The notes below the pieces were generated by a model that was not told where the DNA came from, searched no databases, and was given only the letters and a program-made list of their open reading frames with translations. This document shows positions 54,120 through 60,320 of a stretch of DNA of 60,320 nt, one piece after another (position 1 is the first letter of the stretch; each line of letters begins with the position of its first letter). The position numbers and the translations under genes are program-made. This DNA comes from Pseudomonadota bacterium (GTDB taxonomy: Bacteria; Pseudomonadota; Gammaproteobacteria; Burkholderiales; Burkholderiaceae). The stretch is taken from positions 1-60,320 of the forward strand of contig JAJXUC010000006.1 in the NCBI GenBank assembly GCA_021783435.1. The letters run 5' to 3'.

Positions 54120-55343
54120 TCACCCGTGGTGCGCTCCCCGGATGACGTTGCGGACCACAGGGTAGATCTGCTGCTGCCAGCGCTTGCCGCTGAACACGCC
54201 GTAATGCCCGACGCCCGATTGGACGTAATGCGTGCGTTGGTACGGACGAATGTTGCAGCACAGATCCTGCGCAGCCAAGGTCTGGCCGAGCGAGCAGATG
54301 TCGTCGCGTTCGCCTTCCACCGTGAGCAGCGCGGTGTCCCGAATGGCTGCGGGCCGTACCGGGCGGTCGCGGAAGGTGAGGGCGCCGCGCGCCAGGTCGT
54401 GTTCCTGAAATACCTTTTGCACGGTTTCCAGGTAGAACTCGGCCGGCAGATCGGCGACGGCGAAATACTCCTTGTAGAACTTGCGCGTGACCTGGGCACG
54501 GTCGGTATTGCCTTCCACCAGATCGTCGAAATACTGGCGGAACATGTCGGTGTGGCGCTCCAGGTTCATGTTGAGAAACGCCGTGAGTTGCAAGAAGCCC
54601 GGGTAGACCTCGCGCCCGGCACCTTTGCACTGCAGCGGGACCTGGCTGACCAGGTTGTGCGCAAACCACGCGATGGGTTTGGAGGTGGCCAGCAGGTTGA
54701 CCCCGGTGGGGCTGATGCGGCAGTCGACGGGCCCCGCCATCAGGGTCAGGCTGGCGGGTGCGGCGGGGTTGCGGTCCTCGGCCATCAGTGCGGTGGCGGC
54801 TAGCGCCGGCACGCTGGGCTGGCAGATGGCCATGAGGTGAGAGCCAGGGCCGATGGCCTCGAGAAAGTGCATCAGGTGTTCGGTGTATTCGTCCAGGCCG
54901 AAGCGGCCCTCCCGCAGCGGCACATCGCGTGCGTTGTGCCAGTCGGTGATGTAGACATCATGATCCTGCAGCATCGTGCGTGCGGTTTCGCGCAGCAGCG
55001 TGGCGAAGTGCCCTGACATGGGCGCGACGATCAGCACGGCCGGCCCCGGCCGATCCATGTCCTTGCGAAAATGCAGCAGGGTGCAGAAGGGGGTGGCGGC
55101 AGCCGGTTCTTCATGCACGGTGATGGTGCGTCCGTCATGCTCCAAGGTGTCGATCTGGAAATCAGGGCGCTTGTGCGTGAGGCGTGCCAGCGCCAACACC
55201 TCGAACGCGGCCGACAGCTTGCGCAACGGCATCAACTCGATCAAGCCGAGGCGGGCGTCGCGCCATGCAGGCGCGACCATGCGGGTGAACTCGCGCATGG
55301 GCCAAAGCATGTCGGCCTGGTTTTCGTAGGTTTGGTAGAGCAT
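54120..55343 (-). CDS. phaZ: Intracellular polyhydroxyalkanoate depolymerase PhaZ
   Basis: 407-residue granule-bound depolymerase releasing hydroxyacids from native PHA. It has an alpha/beta-hydrolase fold, and the lipase-like box AICQPSVPA uses Cys174 instead of Ser, the hallmark of intracellular PhaZ1-type enzymes. MLYQTYENQADMLWPMREF is the family N-terminus. A conserved C-terminal GVGHYGVFSGKRW provides the His. It complements the phaCABR locus 45 kb away. The 244 bases upstream (55344-55587) hold no supported gene. Confidence 0.95.
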   Translation of the reverse strand: MLYQTYENQADMLWPMREFTRMVAPAWRDARLGLIELMPLRKLSAAFEVLALARLTHKRPDFQIDTLEHDGRTITVHEEPAAATPFCTLLHFRKDMDRPGPAVLIVAPMSGHFATLLRETARTMLQDHDVYITDWHNARDVPLREGRFGLDEYTEHLMHFLEAIGPGSHLMAICQPSVPALAATALMAEDRNPAAPASLTLMAGPVDCRISPTGVNLLATSKPIAWFAHNLVSQVPLQCKGAGREVYPGFLQLTAFLNMNLERHTDMFRQYFDDLVEGNTDRAQVTRKFYKEYFAVADLPAEFYLETVQKVFQEHDLARGALTFRDRPVRPAAIRDTALLTVEGERDDICSLGQTLAAQDLCCNIRPYQRTHYVQSGVGHYGVFSGKRWQQQIYPVVRNVIRGAHHG

Positions 55344-55587
55344 GGTGGTCTGGCAGGTTGCAACGGTTTGCCGGGCGCAGTCGCGCCGAGTGCGCTGTGT
55401 CGTTGGCCGGAGCTCCCGTCAAGCAAGCAAGTTTCAAGCCATTTGCCTGTGCTTCCTGGAAACGCGGCCTTTTCGGCGGATATGGCTGGTGTGGTCCGTG
55501 GTGCCGCTGGCATGGCGCTTGCATGGAGTTCGACGTGGGCCTGGTATCGCACAGATCCCGCCACATACGCACTGCGGAGACGACGCC

Positions 55588-56241
55588 ATGGCGCGCACCA
55601 CGCTCAGCATCAGCAGCAAAAATTACTCGTCCTGGTCGCTGCGGGGGTGGCTGCTCGCCAAGTTCGCCAAGCTGGATTTCGATGAAATGCTGGTCTCACC
55701 CGACGACGCCGAAGCGCGCCAGGAGTTGCTGCTGCTGTCGCCCTCCATCCTGGTGCCTTGCCTGACACACAACGGCATCAAGGTGTGGGACACGCTGGCC
55801 ATTGCCGAGTACCTCAACGAGGTCAAGCCCAAGGCCGGTCTGCTGCCCGATACCCTGGCCATGCGCGCGCATTGCCGCGCCATTTGTGGCGAGATGCACT
55901 CCGGATTCGCCAACCTGCGCTCAGCCTTGCCCATGAACCTCAAAGGTCATTACCCCGGCTACAAGGTATGGGTCCGGGCGCAGGCTGACATCGAGCGCAT
56001 TCTTGCCATCTGGCACGAATGCCTGACGACGTACGGCGGCCCCTTCCTGTTCGGCAAGCGCGGCGTGGCAGACGCCATGTACGCCCCGGTGGTCACCCGA
56101 TTCATGACCTACGACGTTGCGCTCGATGGCGTTTGCACCGCGTATGCCGCGCGCATCATGGCCATGTCGGAAATGCAGGAATGGCTGGCTGCCGCGAGCC
56201 GGGAACACACCGACATCGATGAACTCGACATGGAGTTCTGA
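55588..56241 (+). CDS. Glutathione S-transferase family protein
   Basis: 217 aa with a thioredoxin-fold N-terminus (SSKNYSSWSLRGWLLAKF; the Ser-Ser/Tyr region is the GSH-activating site) and an all-helical C-terminal domain (GVADAMYAPVVTRFMTY). The KNYSSWSLR start is typical of a bacterial GST subgroup of unknown substrate. ATG 55588 opens the domain. Confidence 0.9.
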   Translation: MARTTLSISSKNYSSWSLRGWLLAKFAKLDFDEMLVSPDDAEARQELLLLSPSILVPCLTHNGIKVWDTLAIAEYLNEVKPKAGLLPDTLAMRAHCRAICGEMHSGFANLRSALPMNLKGHYPGYKVWVRAQADIERILAIWHECLTTYGGPFLFGKRGVADAMYAPVVTRFMTYDVALDGVCTAYAARIMAMSEMQEWLAAASREHTDIDELDMEF

Positions 56242-56256
56242 AAGCGCGCGGCGCGC

Positions 56257-56658
56257 TCACCAACGCAAATCGTGCGTCTTGGTCCCACTGTGCGCTTGGA
56301 TGGTGCGCAACTGGCCGTCATGGCGCCCTTCGATGGTGTAGGTGCCCGCTGGGACCTTGAGATAGCACAGCGGCCCGCCGGCGGTGAACCTGGCCACGAC
56401 CTTCCCGTCGCGCATGATCTTCACCGGCACTTGGGCCAGATACTCTCCTTGCGGCCCCTTCACCATCCAGAACCCGAGGTTGAACTTCGCTGCTTGGGCC
56501 TGCATTTTCTGCAGGGAACCTTCGCCGACACCGCCGCAGACGTAATCGATGGAGCCCTGATTGTGGATGGTTGCGGCTTGGGCTTGCGAGACAGCCAGTG
56601 ACAAGAAGGCCGCAGCCAGAAGGGCGACACATGACATGGATCGTGGAAAACGCTTCAT
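56257..56658 (-). CDS. Small secreted protein of unknown function
   Basis: 133 aa. The signal peptide is cleaved after AQA (about residue 28). The rest is a small beta-rich domain: CGGVGEGS, then VPVKIMRDGKVVARFTAGGP and PAGTYTIEGRHDG, the latter like carboxypeptidase-regulatory or transthyretin-type folds. It contains two Cys, possibly one disulfide. A strong Shine-Dalgarno (AAGGAG) precedes ATG 56658. I do not recognise a named family. Confidence 0.75.
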   Translation of the reverse strand: MKRFPRSMSCVALLAAAFLSLAVSQAQAATIHNQGSIDYVCGGVGEGSLQKMQAQAAKFNLGFWMVKGPQGEYLAQVPVKIMRDGKVVARFTAGGPLCYLKVPAGTYTIEGRHDGQLRTIQAHSGTKTHDLRW

Positions 56659-56931
56659 GATGACAACTCCTTGGAAGGACGAGCATCGCCGCCTTGCGCC
56701 GGCAGCCACACGGCGGGACGGCCCGTGCCGGGCGGGCCGTCGAACGCAGGGGGGGCGGTCTCACGTGATGAGACTTGCCGCAGCGTGATCGGTTTCCCGT
56801 CACGGGGTTCGAGGCCTGATTGAATCGGACGTGGCGATGTGGTGGCGAGCCTCCCAGGGCTTACGTTTCGACGGTGCTTCACGCATGCCACCGGCCGACC
56901 GACCCGGGGGGCGCGATGAAGGCATCGGGTG

Positions 56932-56956
56932 GATTTGAAATGGCGGTGTTCAAATC
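56932..56956. promoter_or_regulatory. Inverted repeat upstream of the NTF2-like gene
   Basis: GATTTGAA-N9-TTCAAATC is a perfect 8+8 dyad 70 bases before the ATG at 57026, AT-rich in a GC-rich gap (56659-57025). It has the size of a dimeric repressor site. No other gene is supported in the gap. Confidence 0.45.
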
Positions 56957-57025
56957 AAGCCTGAAGCGGTGCTGGAATGGCCGTTGCCGTGCAGTGGTGT
57001 CGAACCGAACATCGAGGAGTGCTTC

Positions 57026-57478
57026 ATGCAACGCGCAATATCGCAGCGGGCAGGCTTGCAAAGCTCGGCAGAAGCCGCCGAGGCTGCCTTTTACGAGGCC
57101 CTGCAGCTGGCTGATGTGGATGCGCTGATGCGGGTCTGGGCCGATGAGGACGATGTGATCTGCGTGCATCCCGGCGGTCCGCGCCTTGTCGGCCCGGCTG
57201 CCATTCGCGCCAGTTTCGAGCAACTCTTCGCGGCCGGCCCCTTGCGCATCACCCCGGAGCGGGCGCTGCGCACCGTCACCCTGGGTGGCGCCGTGCACAA
57301 CGTGGTCGAGCGCGTTCTGGTGCAGCGCGATCCGGGCGAGCAGCGGTTCGCTTTCGTGCTCGCCACCAATGTCTACATCAAGACGCCAGACGGCTGGCGC
57401 CTGGTGCTGCACCACGCCAGCCCCGCGACGGCACAAGAAGCCGTCGAGGTCATGGCGACTTCGGAGCGTCTGCATTGA
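57026..57478 (+). CDS. NTF2-like / SnoaL family protein
   Basis: 150-residue alpha+beta-cone protein (EAAFYEALQLADVDALMRVW and DEDDVICVHPGGPRLVG). Related proteins are associated with ketosteroid-isomerase-like or putative stress roles; no catalytic set can be named. GAGGAG precedes ATG 57026. It ends 17 bases before the ATG of the hydrolase, so it shares an operon with it. Confidence 0.85.
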   Translation: MQRAISQRAGLQSSAEAAEAAFYEALQLADVDALMRVWADEDDVICVHPGGPRLVGPAAIRASFEQLFAAGPLRITPERALRTVTLGGAVHNVVERVLVQRDPGEQRFAFVLATNVYIKTPDGWRLVLHHASPATAQEAVEVMATSERLH

Positions 57479-57495
57479 AGTGCGCTCGGGACTCG

Positions 57496-58650
57496 ATGGC
57501 CGACGTCGCCGCGGCGGCCGACGCCGTCATGTCCGCCGCCGTCCCAGGCACCACGGATGCGTTCACGCGGCCGCGACCGGCCATCTATGCCGCACCACGC
57601 TGGCTGCCTGGGGGCCAGGCACAAACCATCTGGCCAGCGCTGTTTTCACGCACGATGCGAGATGCCACCGTTGCCCGAGGTTTTTTCGCTTCGATCGGGC
57701 GGCGGCTGCCAGGCAAAGGCCTCGGGGCAGCGCGCATCCCGGCGCTGACCTGGATGCGCGAACGCTGGGATACGCCCGACGGCGACTTCATCGACGTCGA
57801 TCACATCGATCCCGTTGCAATGGCTGTGCGCGCCGCTGGCGCAGCACCATCACTCGCACCGCTGCTGGTGCTGTTTCATGGCCTGGAAGGTTCCTCGCGC
57901 AGCCACTACGCACAGGCCACTGCACACGCCTGCCGGCGAGCAGGCTGGGGTTTGGCCGTGCCACATTTCCGCGGTTGTTCCGGCGAACTCAACCACGCCC
58001 CACGTGCCTACCACTCGGGTGACTGGCAGGAGATCGACTGGATTCTGCGGCGTTTTCGCAGCGCGCATGCCGGTCCCCTCTACGCTGCCGGCATCTCGCT
58101 CGGCGGCAACGCCTTGTTGCGCTGGGCTGAGGAGGCGGGCACGCAGGCAGCCGCAGTCGTTCAGGCCTTGGCCAGCGTCAGCGCCCCGCTGGACTTGGCA
58201 GCGGGTGGCGCGGCCATTTCCCGCGGCTTCAACCGCAGGGTGTACACACCCATGTTCCTGCGCACACTCAAGCCCAAGGCGCTGGCCATGATCCGCCGGC
58301 ATCCGGGCCTTGCCGATGCGCAGGCCATTGCCGCAGCACGCGATCTGTACGACTTCGACAACGCGTTCACCGCGCCGGTGCATGGCTTTCGCGATGCCGA
58401 CGACTACTGGCGCCGTGCCTCCAGCAAACCCCATCTGGCCAGCATTCGCCTGCCGGCCTTGGTCATCAACGCCCGCAACGATCCCTTCCTGCCAGAGGCT
58501 GCCTTGCCTGCAGCAGGCGAGATTGCTCCTGGTGTTTGGCTGGAGCAACCCGAACAAGGCGGCCATGTCGGTTTTGCCCAGGGTGTCATCCCGGGGCATC
58601 TTGCCTGGATGCCGCAACGTCTGCTGCATTTTTTCCGGCAGGGCGTTTGA
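57496..58650 (+). CDS. Alpha/beta hydrolase of the YheT family
   Basis: 384 aa from ATG 57496; a TTG at 57475 would add seven. It has an N-terminal lid PRWLPGGQAQTIWPAL, the oxyanion line FHGLEGSSRSHYA, a nucleophile elbow GISLGGNALLRW with catalytic Ser, a later Asp in NARNDPFLP, and His in GGHVGF. The YheT family may act on lipid esters, and the substrate is unknown. Confidence 0.9.
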   Translation: MADVAAAADAVMSAAVPGTTDAFTRPRPAIYAAPRWLPGGQAQTIWPALFSRTMRDATVARGFFASIGRRLPGKGLGAARIPALTWMRERWDTPDGDFIDVDHIDPVAMAVRAAGAAPSLAPLLVLFHGLEGSSRSHYAQATAHACRRAGWGLAVPHFRGCSGELNHAPRAYHSGDWQEIDWILRRFRSAHAGPLYAAGISLGGNALLRWAEEAGTQAAAVVQALASVSAPLDLAAGGAAISRGFNRRVYTPMFLRTLKPKALAMIRRHPGLADAQAIAAARDLYDFDNAFTAPVHGFRDADDYWRRASSKPHLASIRLPALVINARNDPFLPEAALPAAGEIAPGVWLEQPEQGGHVGFAQGVIPGHLAWMPQRLLHFFRQGV

Positions 58651-58680
58651 ACCTCCCGGCGCCTTTTGACGGCAACTGCC

Positions 58681-59280
58681 ATGGACGAACTGGTTCGCAA
58701 GGCCCTGTTGCGCTGGCCGAATGTTCCGGCCTGCACCGGCTGGCTGGCGCTGGATGCGCGCGGGCAGTGGTGGATCCGCGACGCCGAGATCCACCCCTGG
58801 CCGCGCGATGCCCAGGGCCGGCTCGACAAGGCCGGAGCCAGCCGTGTGTCACACCAAAAATTGCTCGACTTCATCCAGCGCAATTACGCGGCGGATGAAC
58901 GCGGCTACTGGTTTTTTCAGAACGGGCCGCAGCGTGTTTATGTCGATCTGGAAGCCGCGCCGCTGGTGCTGCGCCTGCAGATTGACGCCAGCGCCGACGA
59001 CCAGCCGTGCTGGCAGACCCACACCGGCCGGCCCTGCGACATCAGCGCCGGGTATGTCGATGCCATCGGACGGCTGTTTTTTGCCAGCAGCGAAGGGCCA
59101 GGTATCCTCCACAGCCTGGATACCAATCTTCTGGCGCCCTGGTTGGACGATGCGCTGCGCCTGCTGTCCCTGCCTGGGTTCGAGCCCATGGCTTTGGAAA
59201 CCATGTCGGATCTGGATTTGCGCAGCCGCCTCGGTTTTCAGATCCAGCCGTCCGCATACCTCGGTGGCTTGATGAAGTAA
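58681..59280 (+). CDS. DUF2946-like conserved protein
   Basis: 199-residue soluble protein. The N-terminus (MDELVRKALLRWPNVPAC) and the block FFQNGPQRVYVDLEAAPLVLRL resemble a Burkholderiales-typical conserved protein usually placed beside YheT hydrolases. No enzyme motif. ATG 58681 is preferred over an in-frame TTG at 58666. The family label is recalled, not searched. Confidence 0.65.
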   Translation: MDELVRKALLRWPNVPACTGWLALDARGQWWIRDAEIHPWPRDAQGRLDKAGASRVSHQKLLDFIQRNYAADERGYWFFQNGPQRVYVDLEAAPLVLRLQIDASADDQPCWQTHTGRPCDISAGYVDAIGRLFFASSEGPGILHSLDTNLLAPWLDDALRLLSLPGFEPMALETMSDLDLRSRLGFQIQPSAYLGGLMK

Positions 59281-59369
59281 GCGTGCCACGCGATCAGCCT
59301 CTTGTCCCTCCGCGGGATCGTCGGCCAAGTCGTGCGAGGAGCGTCTTGGCTGCTTCCGTCGAGGCGCTG

Positions 59370-59990
59370 CTATGACTTCGCTGCCGCCACCATGTAGTCC
59401 ACCGCGGCCTTCACGTCCGCATCGCTGGCGGTGCTGCCGCCCTTGGGCGGCATCATGCCGCGCTTGCCGGTGTAGCCGTGAATGGCGCGGTCGTAAAGCA
59501 CCGGTACGCCTTGCGCGATGATCGGCGCCCAGGCATCCTTGTCGCCGAATTTGGGTGCCCCTGCAATGCCAGCGCCATGACAGGCAATGCAGGTCGATTC
59601 ATACAACGTCTTACCGGCGCCGGCGCTGGCCACGCTGACTGCCGCTGGAGCGCCACCTGCGGGTTGCGAGGCCGACGTCGCAGTCGCGGTGGTCGAAGCC
59701 GCAGGGGTGGCGTTCGTCATGGACGCCGCATTCGCTTGCGAAGCGGCTTTCGCGCTCGATGCGACGGCAACCTGCCCCACGGGTGCAACCCGCTGATCGA
59801 CAGCCGCTGTGGTCAATGACGAGGATCCTGAAGGAGGCACCGTTTCGTCCGAGATGAAGTGCACGATCAAGAGCAGAACGATGATGGGTGCGGCAAAACC
59901 CACCAGCAAAATGATGATCGTCTTGCGCAGCGTGGAAGCGAATGGCAACTCGCCGCTTTCGTTGGAAGGCTGGGATGGATGTTCGCTCAT
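59370..59990 (-). CDS. Membrane-anchored cytochrome c5-like protein
   Basis: 206 aa: one transmembrane helix (about 24-45), then a 75-residue Ala/Ser/Thr-rich linker, then a single-heme domain with CIACH (Cys134-His138) and the axial Met in GMMPPKGG. This is the class I cytochrome c5 layout. It should shuttle electrons at the periplasmic face, probably to a terminal oxidase. The unusually long flexible tether may let the heme domain reach several partners. Confidence 0.9.
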   Translation of the reverse strand: MSEHPSQPSNESGELPFASTLRKTIIILLVGFAAPIIVLLLIVHFISDETVPPSGSSSLTTAAVDQRVAPVGQVAVASSAKAASQANAASMTNATPAASTTATATSASQPAGGAPAAVSVASAGAGKTLYESTCIACHGAGIAGAPKFGDKDAWAPIIAQGVPVLYDRAIHGYTGKRGMMPPKGGSTASDADVKAAVDYMVAAAKS

Positions 59991-60240
59991 GATCAACGTG
60001 TGGTTATGAAATGGGTCTGGATGGTGAGGCCAAGAGCATGATATGGCTTGCGCGCACCGTTTTGATCACACTCACGGCACATGGCGCCGCTGTTACACTC
60101 GTCCGTTGATTTTTGTCACCAGCAGCTTGATGTTGTTCAAGAACGCATTGCCCTGCTTTGAGGCGGCGATCGTGAAAAGCAAAAGCGCACAGCGACATGC
60201 TGCAGGTCGCGCCGCCTGCACCACCGCAACATTGGGATCC

Positions 60241-60316
60241 GCGCCCGTAGCTCAGTGGATAGAGTATTGGCCTCCGAAGCCAAGGGCCGCTGGTTCGATT
60301 CCAGCCGGGCGCACCA
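60241..60316 (+). tRNA. tRNA-Arg (anticodon CCG)
   Basis: 76 bases with encoded CCA. Acceptor stem GCGCCCG pairs with CGGGCGC. The D-arm is GCTC...GAGT. The anticodon stem TTGGC/GCCAA closes the loop CTCCGAA, giving anticodon CCG (reads CGG). The T-arm is CTGGTTCGATTCCAG. The 250 bases before it hold no supported gene. Confidence 0.96.
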
Positions 60317-60320
60317 AAAA

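Overview
The window reads as chromosome of a high-GC betaproteobacterium of the order Burkholderiales. The evidence is the class I phaC-phaA-phaB-phaR polyhydroxyalkanoate (PHA) locus, the divergent argA/hrpA pair with yggX behind argA, queE-queD, glnS, bamD, and a 2OG-Fe dioxygenase and YheT hydrolase typical of the group. A yellow-pigment (xanthomonadin/aryl-polyene type) locus would fit a Thiomonas-like genus, but that genus is an inference, not something the sequence proves. No phage, transposase, rRNA or CRISPR array was seen. One tRNA-Arg(CCG) closes the window.

Layout. 0-5.2 kb: an XPD/DinG-family helicase, bamD (minus), rluD and pgeF. 5.2-10.2 kb: phaC, phaA, phaB and phaR, the PHA synthesis and control unit. 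10.2-12.8 kb: rimO, then queE-queD of the queuosine precursor pathway. 12.8-16.5 kb: a TauE/SafE permease, a SatP-type acetate transporter, a bidirectional terminator, a FadL-type porin and yggX. 16.5-22.2 kb: argA and, divergently, a 1454-residue hrpA carrying two in-frame repeat-derived insertions. 22.4-29.8 kb: a DUF3311-SSS symporter pair, a MAPEG protein, a CaiB/BaiF CoA-transferase, purD, yebC and a HerA-like ATPase.

30.0-47.9 kb is the most distinctive part: a pigment cluster in two convergent arms. The left (plus) arm encodes a FAD-dependent halogenase, a chorismatase (XanB2 type), an OmpV/MipA outer-membrane protein, an acyltransferase and a family 2 glycosyltransferase. The right (minus) arm encodes an ACP, a COG4648 membrane protein, an AMP ligase, two hotdog dehydratases, an acyltransferase, a LolA-like protein, an MMPL exporter, a polysaccharide deacetylase, a ketosynthase with its chain-length-factor partner, and a ketoreductase. 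The likely logic is as follows. The chorismatase makes a hydroxybenzoate starter, and the AMP ligase loads it on the ACP. The ketosynthase/CLF, ketoreductase and dehydratases extend it to a conjugated polyene, and the halogenase decorates it. The acyltransferases and glycosyltransferase attach it to a membrane lipid, and MMPL, LolA and possibly OmpV move it outward. A RES-Xre toxin-antitoxin pair sits exactly where the two arms meet.

47.9-60.3 kb: two tandem secreted Pro/Tyr-rich proteins, a PAP2 phosphatase, glnS, a 2OG-Fe(II) oxygenase, an isocitrate/isopropylmalate-type dehydrogenase, an intracellular PHA depolymerase, a GST, a small secreted protein, an NTF2-like protein with a YheT hydrolase and a DUF2946-like protein, a membrane-anchored cytochrome c, and tRNA-Arg.

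The main surprises are three in-frame insertions of GC-rich palindromic repeat DNA inside conserved enzymes (two in hrpA, one in the pigment dehydratase), the composite halogenase/chorismatase polyene cluster, and the toxin-antitoxin module lodged within it.
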